Source: Geoalkalibacter subterraneus
GTDB taxonomy: Bacteria > Desulfobacterota > Desulfuromonadia > Desulfuromonadales > Geoalkalibacteraceae
Assembly (NCBI RefSeq): GCF_000827125.1
Contig: NZ_CP010311.1
Location: forward strand, 1,612,001 to 1,676,000
DNA: 64,000 nucleotides
Direction of reading: 5' to 3'
Part shown: one piece after another, positions 14,714 to 22,770 of the stretch
Position numbering within the stretch: the stretch's first letter is position 1
How the letters are laid out: each line of letters opens with the position of its first letter
Notes under the pieces: generated by a model
The model's input: only the letters and a program-made list of their open reading frames with translations
Database searches by the model: none
Told to the model about the DNA's origin: nothing
Position numbers and translations under genes: made by a program

Positions 14714-16876
14714 TCAGCTCAGCAGGCTGCCGACCTGGAAAATCAGCACGGCGAAGATAAAGCCCAGGGCCGTGTTGAAGGTCATTGCGAAGAGGGCCCA
14801 GCGCCAGGATGACTCTTTAGCCATGGTGACCACGGTCACGAAGCAGGGCGCGTAGAGCAGCACGAAGACGATCAGGGCCAATGCCGTGTACTTGTTCCAC
14901 GTAGGATCGGCCGCCAGACGGGAGGAAAGGGAGGTGGATTCCTCCGGATCCAGTTCGCCCAGCGAATAGGCGGTGCCGAAGGTGGAGACGATGACCTCTT
15001 TGGCGGCAAAACCGCCGACCAGGGCGATGTTGGTGCGCCAGTCGAAACCGGCCCACTGGCTGACGGGCTCGAAGAAGGTTCCGATGCGTCCTGCCACGGA
15101 GTGACGGATCGCCGCCTGCCCCTCGGCATTGTTGATCTCGGCCAGTCTGGTTTCACGTTGTTCTTCGCTGAGTGTGGCCGCCGCGACGCTCTGCCGCTGA
15201 GCTTCAAACTGTAGGACCTCCTCAGCCGGCGGCCCGGGAAAGGTCATCGCGGCCCACAGGATGATGGAAACAGCCAGGATGACGGTGCCCGCTTTTTTAA
15301 CGTACTGCCAGGCGCGCTCCCAGGCGTGGATCACGACTCCGCGCAGGGTCGGCATGCGGTAGGGGGGCAGTTCCATGACAAAAGGAGTCGGCTCCCCTTT
15401 GATGATCGTCGAACGCACCAGCTTTGAAACCAGCAGGGCCATGATCCAGGCGAAAAGAGTGATGGAAAACATCACCTGGGCCTTGTGCTCGGAGAAGAAG
15501 GCTGCAACCAGCAGCAGAAAGACCGGCAGCTTCGCTCCGCAAGGCATAAAGGGCGCGGTCAGCAGGGTGGCAAGTTTCTCCTTGGGGCTGCGCAGGGTCC
15601 GTGTGGCCATGACGCCCGGCACCGCACAACCGCCTGCGATGCCGCCGGAGATGATAAAAGGCATGGCGGAGCAGCCGTGCAGGCCGAAGACCCGCAGGAC
15701 CCGGTCGAGCATGTAGGCAACGCGGGCCATGTAGCCGGAATCCTCAAGAAACGAGATCATCACGAACATAATGGCGATCAGCGGAACGAATCCCATCACA
15801 CCGCCCACCCCTTCGATGATGCCTGAAACGACAAGCGACTGAACGAGCCCTTCCGGAATAAGGACCGTGCCCATTTCTGCCATCCATCCGAACAGGCCTT
15901 CCAGCCATCCCATGGGGATTTCCCCTACGGTAAATGTGATGAAGAACATCGCATAGAGAATGCCGACCATGATGAGAGGGCCGAGGACGCGGTTGGTCAG
16001 GATCATATCCAGCTTCGCGCTGATGTCGATGCGTTCTTCCTGAGTTTTTTCGCGCGTAATGATCTCTTGTTTAAGAATCGAATTGATAAAGCCGTACCGG
16101 TAGTCGGCGATAATGGCCTCGGGAACGGTATTCAGGGTCTTGAGACAATGTTCGCGGGTCTCAGCGACGATTTTTTCAAGCTCATCATGCAACTCTCCAA
16201 GCAGGCGCCCCGCTCCCAGGACATCCTCATCCGCCTCCATGTACTTCAGGGCTACCCAGCGCGCCGGGTAACGGTTGGTCATGAAGCAACCGGCCTCGAT
16301 TTTCTCACTCATGGTTTTGAGCGCCGGATCGATGTCAGGACCGTAGGAGATATACAGCGGTTCCCATTTCCCGGCGCGCTCACGACCATGCGCCAGTGCT
16401 TTTTCAGTCAACTCCTGCTTGCCCAGTCCGGTGCGGGCCGCGGTCGCCACAACCGGGCAGCCAAGCAGCTTGCTCAAACGGGCTGTGTCGATACGCAAAC
16501 CCTGCTTGTTCGCATCATCGATCATGTTGAGCGCCAGGACCACCGGCACCCCAAGTTCAAACAACTGAACGGCCAGGTAGAGATGGCGCTCGAGCTTTGT
16601 GGCATCGACAATGTCGACGACCACCTGGGGCCGCTCATCGACCAGGACCTTGCGCGCCACCAGCTCCTCTTCAGAGTAGGCCGACAGGGAATAGCATCCG
16701 GGCAGATCAATGATGTTGACTTTCAGGTCGTTGAAATTGAACTGCCCTTCTTTGCGCTCAACGGTAATGCCGGGATAGTTCCCGACGCGTTGACGCGCCC
16801 CCGTCAAAGCATTGAACAGAGTTGTTTTTCCCGAGTTGGGGTTGCCGGCAAAAGCGATTGTCGCGGCATAGCTCAT
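14714..16876 (-). CDS. feoB: Ferrous iron transporter FeoB
   Basis: A 720-residue protein of normal length. The N-terminal GTPase domain shows G1 GNPNSGKTTLFN, G3 DLPGCYS and G4 NMID; a GDI-like helical domain follows, then the membrane part with two Gate motifs, including GCSAMPFIISGGIAGGCAVPG and MPCGAKLPVFLLL. It moves Fe(II) across the inner membrane. Start ATG 16876 overlaps the feoA stop. Expected to be repressed by Fur through the boxes upstream of feoA. Confidence 0.96.
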   Translation of the reverse strand: MSYAATIAFAGNPNSGKTTLFNALTGARQRVGNYPGITVERKEGQFNFNDLKVNIIDLPGCYSLSAYSEEELVARKVLVDERPQVVVDIVDATKLERHLYLAVQLFELGVPVVLALNMIDDANKQGLRIDTARLSKLLGCPVVATAARTGLGKQELTEKALAHGRERAGKWEPLYISYGPDIDPALKTMSEKIEAGCFMTNRYPARWVALKYMEADEDVLGAGRLLGELHDELEKIVAETREHCLKTLNTVPEAIIADYRYGFINSILKQEIITREKTQEERIDISAKLDMILTNRVLGPLIMVGILYAMFFITFTVGEIPMGWLEGLFGWMAEMGTVLIPEGLVQSLVVSGIIEGVGGVMGFVPLIAIMFVMISFLEDSGYMARVAYMLDRVLRVFGLHGCSAMPFIISGGIAGGCAVPGVMATRTLRSPKEKLATLLTAPFMPCGAKLPVFLLLVAAFFSEHKAQVMFSITLFAWIMALLVSKLVRSTIIKGEPTPFVMELPPYRMPTLRGVVIHAWERAWQYVKKAGTVILAVSIILWAAMTFPGPPAEEVLQFEAQRQSVAAATLSEEQRETRLAEINNAEGQAAIRHSVAGRIGTFFEPVSQWAGFDWRTNIALVGGFAAKEVIVSTFGTAYSLGELDPEESTSLSSRLAADPTWNKYTALALIVFVLLYAPCFVTVVTMAKESSWRWALFAMTFNTALGFIFAVLIFQVGSLLS

Positions 16877-17115
16877 GATGCATTCTCCATTTTCTCGATC
16901 ATAATAACGTCGGCTTCGTTGTTGCGCAGAGTCAGGATGAAATCGCGCAGCTTCAAAGCAACGGGGTCTTTCAGCGGCGCCCGTCCGACCACTTGTACAA
17001 TGGTGCCGGGTGTCAGTCCCATATCCCGCAGTCGGCGGCTGATCTCTCCACCGGCCGCAATCGAAGTGATCTTTGCTTTTTCATTGATGTTCAGCCGTCT
17101 CAACGACTCAGGCAT
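16873..17115 (-). CDS. feoA: Ferrous iron transport protein FeoA
   Basis: An 80-residue SH3-like cytoplasmic protein. The family core is present: GGEISRRLRDMGLTPGTIVQV, then APLKDPVALKLRDFILTLRN. FeoA binds FeoB and supports transport. AAAGGAGACCTATC precedes the ATG. It is the first gene of feoA-feoB-Cys-rich protein, with an ATGA overlap to feoB. Confidence 0.95.
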   Translation of the reverse strand: MPESLRRLNINEKAKITSIAAGGEISRRLRDMGLTPGTIVQVVGRAPLKDPVALKLRDFILTLRNNEADVIMIEKMENAS

Positions 17116-17154
17116 GATAGGTCTCCTTTTTATAGTAAATACGATGCTTGAATC

Positions 17155-17219
17155 TGAAAACGATTTTCATTTTACAGAGATTGTTTTGTGAGTCAAGAAA
17201 GAAATGAAAGTCGTTTTCA
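17155..17219 (-). promoter_or_regulatory. feo promoter flanked by two Fur-like boxes
   Basis: Read leftward, TTGACT (17191-17196) and TAAAAT (17169-17174) are 16 bp apart, a sigma-70 pattern. Two near-identical palindromes flank it: TGAAAACGATTTTCA at 17155-17169, which touches the -10, and TGAAAGTCGTTTTCA at 17205-17219, just upstream of the -35. Their centres are 50 bp apart. The shape matches Fur boxes of Geobacter type (TGAAAATGATTTTCA), which fits the feo genes downstream. Confidence 0.75.
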
Positions 17220-17263
17220 GAAATGTTTTTTGGATTTAATGCAGACGTTCTTGACAGACGTTC

Positions 17264-17292
17264 TTGACATACGCAGAACTTACGCATAAGTT
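17264..17292 (+). promoter_or_regulatory. lexA promoter with palindromic operator
   Basis: TTGACA (17264-17269) and TAAGTT (17287-17292) are 17 bp apart. The perfect inverted repeat AACTTACGCATAAGTT (17277-17292) covers the -10. A second TTGACA lies 13 bp upstream (17251-17256) because a 13-bp unit, GACGTTCTTGACA, is tandemly duplicated. The palindrome differs from the E. coli CTGT-N8-ACAG box, as expected since LexA sites diverge by lineage. It is the best candidate for the autoregulatory LexA site controlling the whole cassette. Confidence 0.6.
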
Positions 17293-17315
17293 GAAACAAG
17301 CATGAGGAGGTGCCT

Positions 17316-17921
17316 ATGAGTCCATTGACGCCCAAGCAGAAAGCCGTGTTCGACTTCATCGTTTCATTTACCGAACGGGAAGGGTATGCACCGTCCCAGC
17401 AGGAGATCGCCCACGCCTTTGGATTTTCTTCCCTCGGCACGGTGCAGAACTACCTGGTGCGCCTGGAGCGCGAAGGGGTGTTGCGCAAGGACTGGAATGC
17501 CCGTCGCGGCCTGCAGGTGCGTCCTTCGGTGGCAAAGAACAGCCTGGAACTGCCCCTGGCGGGAACCGTGGCCGCAGGCCGGCCCATCGAAGCGATCAGC
17601 ACGCCGGACACCATCGAAGTTCCGGCTTCCATGGTCGGATCGGGAGAGAACTTCGTGCTGCGGGTCAAGGGCGACTCCATGGTCGGCGACGGGATTCTGG
17701 ATGGCGATTTCGTGGTGGTGCGCAAGCAGCCCCAGGCCCAATCCGGGCAGACCGTGGTGGCCCTGATTCGCGGCGAGGCCACCGTCAAGCGGCTGGTGCG
17801 CAAGGGCGAACGGATTGAGCTGCACCCCGCCAACCCCGCCATGGAACCGCTGGTGATCGAAGGTGAAGAGGATTTTCGCATCGAGGGGGTGGTGGTCGGT
17901 CTCATCCGCCACTGCCCGTGA
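17316..17921 (+). CDS. lexA: LexA repressor
   Basis: A 201-residue repressor. The N-terminal winged helix has PSQQEIAHAFGFSSLGTVQN; the self-cleavage Ala-Gly lies in LAGTVAAGRP; the catalytic serine is in KGDSMVGDGI and the lysine in GEATVKRLVR. It is therefore cleavable under RecA*. AGGAGGTGCCT precedes ATG 17316. It heads a cassette with imuB-like and dnaE2-like genes only 6 and -4 nt apart, so it represses its own mutagenic polymerase operon. Confidence 0.95.
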   Translation: MSPLTPKQKAVFDFIVSFTEREGYAPSQQEIAHAFGFSSLGTVQNYLVRLEREGVLRKDWNARRGLQVRPSVAKNSLELPLAGTVAAGRPIEAISTPDTIEVPASMVGSGENFVLRVKGDSMVGDGILDGDFVVVRKQPQAQSGQTVVALIRGEATVKRLVRKGERIELHPANPAMEPLVIEGEEDFRIEGVVVGLIRHCP

Positions 17922-17927
17922 TTGTCC

Positions 17928-19094
17928 ATGGCGCGTGATATCGTTCATCTGGCTGTGCCGGCCTTTGCCGTTTCCCTGGCGAGGGTGGTCGATGCGTCTC
18001 TGCGTGAACGACCGGTTGCTGTTTCTTCGGGCCCTTCGTCGCGCGCTCTGCTGCAGTGCGTTTCGAGCGAGGCGCAGGCCGAAGGGGTGTATGAAGGGAT
18101 GTCTGCCCACCGCGCTCGTCTTCTATGTCCGGCGCTTCATGTTCTGCCGCCCGACCCCCACCTGCTGGCCCGCGGCAATCAAGCCCTGCAGCGGCTGGGC
18201 GGCGACTATACGCCGGTGGTGGAACCCGGCGACGGAGGGCGGTTGTTTCTCGATCTGACCGGCTGCAGCCGTCTTCTTGGGCCGGGGCGCGACGTGGCCG
18301 CGCGCCTGGAGAAAGACCTGCGGCAGCGGCTGCGCTTGAGCGGCAATGTCGGTGTGGCCGGCAACAAGCTGGTGGCGCGCATCGCCGCCGGCTGCCTGGA
18401 GCGCCCCGGCGTGTGCGACGTGCTGCGCGGCGCCGAGCAGAGCTTTATCGGCCCGCTGCCGACGACGGTTCTGCCGGGGGTTGGTCCGACCCGTCAGACC
18501 GGGCTGCTGCAGGATCTCAATATCCGCTTCGTACAGGAGCTGGCCGCCCTGTCCGTGGCGCAGATGCGGCTTGTGGTCGGGGCCTTTGCGCCGCTTCTGC
18601 ATCAGCGCGCCCGCGGCATCGACCCCAGCGCGGTGCGTCCGCCGCAGAAATCTCCGCAAGTAGCGGAGGAAACCTTGCTGGCGCGCCAGGATAACGACGA
18701 TCTGGTACTGCTTGCCGCGCTGTGCCAGCTGGTGGAAGCCTGCGGCCGTCGTCTGCGTCGCCTGCGCCGCATGACGGCGGAGATTGTTCTTTGCCTGACC
18801 TACGCCGACGGCGTCAGCCATCAGCGCCGGACGGCATTGGATATTCCCTGTAATCATGATCCTGAACTCTACACGGCGGCCGAGGATCTTTTGAAACGGG
18901 TTTGCGAGAGACGGGTGCGTATCAAGGGGATGCGCCTGGAGTGCCGGCAGCTGTGTCCCGTCATTTCGCAGGTCGACCTGTTCACCCGCAGCGGGCCTTC
19001 GCCGCGCCAGGCCGCTCTGCAGCAGGCCCTTGACCAAGTGCGCGACAAATACGGTATGGCGGCCGTGCGTCGCGGCCGCACCCTGCCTTTATGA
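17928..19094 (+). CDS. imuB: ImuB-like inactive Y-family polymerase
   Basis: A 388-residue protein of Y-family fold. In active DinB enzymes the first motif is DMDAFFASVE; here the same place reads HLAVPAFAVSLARV, losing the metal-binding Asp. The second motif (SIDEAFLDLT) reads DGGRLFLDLT, losing the Asp-Glu pair. Downstream, the helix-hairpin-helix (VLPGVGPTRQTGL) and little-finger regions are kept. This is the ImuB pattern: a catalytically dead scaffold that links the clamp to DnaE2. The ATG at 17928 lies 6 nt after the lexA stop; no imuA lies between. Confidence 0.82.
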   Translation: MARDIVHLAVPAFAVSLARVVDASLRERPVAVSSGPSSRALLQCVSSEAQAEGVYEGMSAHRARLLCPALHVLPPDPHLLARGNQALQRLGGDYTPVVEPGDGGRLFLDLTGCSRLLGPGRDVAARLEKDLRQRLRLSGNVGVAGNKLVARIAAGCLERPGVCDVLRGAEQSFIGPLPTTVLPGVGPTRQTGLLQDLNIRFVQELAALSVAQMRLVVGAFAPLLHQRARGIDPSAVRPPQKSPQVAEETLLARQDNDDLVLLAALCQLVEACGRRLRRLRRMTAEIVLCLTYADGVSHQRRTALDIPCNHDPELYTAAEDLLKRVCERRVRIKGMRLECRQLCPVISQVDLFTRSGPSPRQAALQQALDQVRDKYGMAAVRRGRTLPL

Positions 19095-22000
19095 ACTACG
19101 CCGCCCTGCACGTCCATTCAGCCAGCTCCCCCCAGTGGGGTGTGCGCTCTCTGCCTGACATCTGCGCTGCGGCTCGCTCCCTGGGGATCAGGTCGTTGGC
19201 GCTGACGGATCGCAACGGCCTTTACGGCGTACCAAATTTTATTGAAGCCGCCCGATCCTGCGGACTCGAACCGATCATCGGCGCCGAGGTGTACACCGCC
19301 GGCCATCGGGCAGTACTGCTGGCCGAAGATGAGACCGGATATGCCCACCTGTGCCGCCTGCTTTCGGATCTGCACTGCCGGGATGATTTCGACCTGGCCC
19401 ACAGCTTGAGCCATGCACGGCGCGGCCTGACGGTGATCAGCGATGATGCTCAGGTGTTGCGTTTGCTGTGCCGTCAAAACCGCGCCGGGCTCTACGTGGA
19501 ACTGTCTCCGGGCCATCAGATGCACCGCGCCCTGGCCCTTGCGCGGGAGCTGAGGCTGCCGCCGGTCGCCACCACGCGCGCGCTGCTGCTCGACGACGAA
19601 GACTACGAAACTCACCGCGTCCTGCGGGCCATAGCTCTTAACACCCGGCTTTCGCGCCTGACGCCTGCAGATGTAGCGGGGGAGGGCGACCGCCTGATGT
19701 CGGCTGCACAGCTGGCGCAGTTTTTCCCCCACTGCCCGCAGGCGCTGGACAACACACTGGAGATTGCCGCCCGCTGCCGCACCGACTGGGATTTCAGCAC
19801 CACCATATTCCCCGCGTTCAACGGTCTGAGCGATGATGAGGCGTTTGCCGTTCTTGAAGCCCGGGCCCGGGCGGGAGCCCGCCGGCGCTACGGCGACATC
19901 GACGCACGCGTCGAGGAACGGCTGCGCAGGGAGCTGGACCTGATCTTCGCCAAGGGCTTTGCCCATTACTTCCTGGTGGTGGAGGAGCTGGCCCGCCAGT
20001 CGCCCCGCACCTGCGGGCGCGGCAGCGCAGCGGCGTCGCTGGTGGCCTACACCCTGGGCATCACCCATGTCGATCCCCTGGCGTACAATCTGTTCTTTGA
20101 GCGCTTTCTCAACGAAGGGCGTCTCGACCCGCCGGATATCGACATCGACTTCCCCTGGGATGAGCGTGACGCCATCCTTGATTTCGCCTTCCGGCGCTAC
20201 GGCGCGCGGCGCGCGGCGATGGTGGCCAACCAGATCAGCTTCAAGGGGCGCTCGTCATTGCGGGAGGTGGCCAAGGTCTTCGGTTTTGAGGAGGCGGAGA
20301 TCAAGTCCGTGACCTCGCGGCTGTCCGGCTACTGCAGAGCCGGGGACGTTGCTGCGGCCATCTCGGGTGATCCGTTGTTTCAGGACCGTTCTTTGAGTGA
20401 AGACTGGCAGCAGGTGCTGCGCATTGCCAGCCGCCTTGAGGGGCAGCTGCGCTATCTCGGCCTGCACTGCGGCGGGCTGGTGGTGGTTCCCGATGAGATC
20501 CGCCGCTACGTCCCGGTCGAAGTCTCTGCCCGCGGTCTGCCGCTGATCCAGTGGGAGAAAGACCAGGCCGAGGCCGCCGGGCTGGTCAAGATCGATATCC
20601 TCGGCAACCGCTCCCTGGCGGTGATACGCGATGCCCTGCAGGCCATCAAGGAGCAGACCGGCCGCGAAATCGACTACGCCAGCTGGCAGCCGCTGGAGGA
20701 TGCGTGCACCCGCAGGCTGCTCTGCCGGGGGGAGACCATGGGCTGCTTCTACATCGAATCGCCCGCCACCCGGCAGCTGCTCAAGCGCATGTTCGAGCAG
20801 GGTCCGGCCGAGGACGGCGCTTTTCTCTTCGAGCACCTGGTCATGGCGTCTTCCATCATCCGACCGGCTGCCAATAACTTTATCCGTGAATTTATCGCGT
20901 GCATGCGCGGCAAGTCCTGGCGTTTTCTGCACCCGCTGCTTGACACCGTGTTGGAGGAAACCTACGGCATCGCCATCTACCAGGAGCAGATTACCCAGAT
21001 CGCCATGGCGCTGGCCGGTTTCACGGCGTTTGAGGGTGATCAGCTGCGTAAAATCATCAGCAAGAAGCACAAGGCGCAGACGCTGAAGGATTACCGGGAA
21101 AAATTCTTTGCCGGCGGCCGTAAAAAAGAGATCGACGACAAAACCCTGCAGGCGGTGTGGGAACAGATTCTCTCCTTCGGCGGGTACTCCTTCTGCAAGC
21201 CGCACTCGGCCTCCTACGCCCTGGTCAGCTGCAAATCGGCCTATCTCAAAACCCATTACCCGGCGCAGTTCATGGCAGCGGTCATCTCCAACCGGGGCGG
21301 TTTCTATTCTCCGCTGGCCTATCTCTCCGAAGCGCGCCGCATGGGGCTGACCATTCTGCCGCCCGACATCAATCAGAGTAAGGACCACTACCTTGGGTGG
21401 GACAGGGCACTGCGCATCGGTTTCATGCAGATTCAGGGGCTTTCGCACAAGGCGCTCAAGGCGGTGCTGGTTGAACGTGAAAAAGGTGGGAATTTCCGTG
21501 ATTTTCAGGATTTTCTGCAGCGTGTGCGTCTCGATTGCGTCGATGTTCAGCGGCTGATCAAGGCCGGTTGCTTCGACGGGCTGGAGGGGCGGTCACGTCG
21601 CCCGGTTCTGCTGTGGCAGTGCCTTGCCGATTCGCGGCAGAATGCCGTCGGGCAGACGGGGCTGCTGTTTGATGCCCCTGCACTCGATCTGCCCAGACCA
21701 CCCGCCTATGACGACAGAAAGGTTCTTGCCCAGGAAGTCGAAACCCTGGGGATGCTGGTGTCCTGCCATCCGCTGCGCCTCTACCGCCGTCAGATCGAAC
21801 GCCTCAAGCCGGTGCCCGCCCGCTCCCTGGAGAAATGGGCCGGGCGCTACATCACCATGATCGGCTGGTGGGTGACCGGCAAGAGGGTGCGGGACAAAAA
21901 CGGCCGCCCCATGGAGTTTGTCTCCTTCGAAGACACCACCGCCATCTTCGACGCGACATTTTTTCCTGCCGCCTACGGGCGCTTCTGCCGCAAGCTCTCG

Positions 22001-22096
22001 CGCCTGCGGCCCTACGTGCTCAAGGGGAGGGTGGAAGAGGAGTTCGGCGTGGCGACCCTGAGGGTGGAATGGGTCGACTTTCTGGAGGATGAGTGA
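19091..22096 (+). CDS. dnaE2: Error-prone DNA polymerase III alpha subunit, DnaE2 type
   Basis: A 1001-residue C-family polymerase, shorter than replicative DnaE (about 1160). The N-terminal PHP domain opens with ALHVHSASSPQWG; the palm has the catalytic PPDIDIDFPWDERD; fingers and helix-hairpin-helix regions follow; and an OB fold (TMIGWWVTGKRVRDKNGRP) is at the C-terminus. Length and partner genes mark it as DnaE2, the translesion polymerase of SOS mutagenesis. The start overlaps imuB as ATGA. The start of the PHP domain keeps the HxH pair. Confidence 0.9.
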   Translation: MNYAALHVHSASSPQWGVRSLPDICAAARSLGIRSLALTDRNGLYGVPNFIEAARSCGLEPIIGAEVYTAGHRAVLLAEDETGYAHLCRLLSDLHCRDDFDLAHSLSHARRGLTVISDDAQVLRLLCRQNRAGLYVELSPGHQMHRALALARELRLPPVATTRALLLDDEDYETHRVLRAIALNTRLSRLTPADVAGEGDRLMSAAQLAQFFPHCPQALDNTLEIAARCRTDWDFSTTIFPAFNGLSDDEAFAVLEARARAGARRRYGDIDARVEERLRRELDLIFAKGFAHYFLVVEELARQSPRTCGRGSAAASLVAYTLGITHVDPLAYNLFFERFLNEGRLDPPDIDIDFPWDERDAILDFAFRRYGARRAAMVANQISFKGRSSLREVAKVFGFEEAEIKSVTSRLSGYCRAGDVAAAISGDPLFQDRSLSEDWQQVLRIASRLEGQLRYLGLHCGGLVVVPDEIRRYVPVEVSARGLPLIQWEKDQAEAAGLVKIDILGNRSLAVIRDALQAIKEQTGREIDYASWQPLEDACTRRLLCRGETMGCFYIESPATRQLLKRMFEQGPAEDGAFLFEHLVMASSIIRPAANNFIREFIACMRGKSWRFLHPLLDTVLEETYGIAIYQEQITQIAMALAGFTAFEGDQLRKIISKKHKAQTLKDYREKFFAGGRKKEIDDKTLQAVWEQILSFGGYSFCKPHSASYALVSCKSAYLKTHYPAQFMAAVISNRGGFYSPLAYLSEARRMGLTILPPDINQSKDHYLGWDRALRIGFMQIQGLSHKALKAVLVEREKGGNFRDFQDFLQRVRLDCVDVQRLIKAGCFDGLEGRSRRPVLLWQCLADSRQNAVGQTGLLFDAPALDLPRPPAYDDRKVLAQEVETLGMLVSCHPLRLYRRQIERLKPVPARSLEKWAGRYITMIGWWVTGKRVRDKNGRPMEFVSFEDTTAIFDATFFPAAYGRFCRKLSRLRPYVLKGRVEEEFGVATLRVEWVDFLEDE

Positions 22097-22250
22097 GGAA
22101 GACCCCATAGGAGCTCCTTCAAAGGCGATGAATCTGGCGCTTGCTTTCCGTCGCGACCTGCCGAATAATGAGTCAGATTTTTGTAAAGCGCAATTGCGCA
22201 ACCTCTGTACAATTCTTTGTATGGGGCCGGATTACGACCGATCGAGGATC

Positions 22251-22571
22251 ATGAACAAACAGAACCTTTTTCACAATATTCCGGGTTCTCTACCTGCAGA
22301 ACTGTTGCAGACCCTGGCCGGCAACGCGCAGGTGCGTATCGAGCGCATTGTCTCCCGTGGCCACAGTTCGCCGGAAGATTTCTGGTACGACCAGGAGCAG
22401 CATGAGTTCGTGCTGCTGGTGCAGGGGGAAGCTGAGCTGGAGTTTCAGAATCCGGCCGAACGCCTTCGCCTGCTCGCCGGCGACTGGCTGGTGATTCCTG
22501 CCCGCCGCAGGCATCGTGTGGTGCGAACCGATATGCATCAGGATACGGTCTGGCTGGCGGTATTTTACTAA
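22251..22571 (+). CDS. Small single-domain cupin
   Basis: A 106-residue cupin starting MNKQNLFHNIPGSLPAELL after GAGGATC. Motif 1 appears as EFVLLVQGEAELEF and motif 2 as LAGDWLVIPARRRHRVVRT. The EFVLLVQG and RRRHRV segments keep some metal-ligand positions, including the final His. Proteins of this size often act as sugar-phosphate or small-molecule binding barrels; the substrate is not predictable. It stands alone, 154 nt after dnaE2. Confidence 0.8.
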   Translation: MNKQNLFHNIPGSLPAELLQTLAGNAQVRIERIVSRGHSSPEDFWYDQEQHEFVLLVQGEAELEFQNPAERLRLLAGDWLVIPARRRHRVVRTDMHQDTVWLAVFY

Positions 22572-22770
22572 ACCCGGATTATTCATGAAGCTTTGTCGCG
22601 GGAAAAAGGTTCATTGGTGAAATAATCGCGACGACCAGGCAGTCGGCCGAGGCTATGGTCGAAAATTGCGTCAGTGAACTGGTGCCTGCCCGGAACGATA
22701 CCGTGCCATCAGTGGGCTGATGGCCGATATCCTCTCCCATCTTTCTCCGCGCTGATCCCTTCCGGATCTC

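Noticed and set aside
16067-17191. A 374-codon plus-strand frame over feoB, feoA and the feo promoter
   Set aside because: Covers a promoter and two conserved genes on the other strand; no motif.
20255-21448. A 397-codon minus-strand frame inside dnaE2
   Set aside because: Antisense shadow of the conserved polymerase palm and fingers; no family features.
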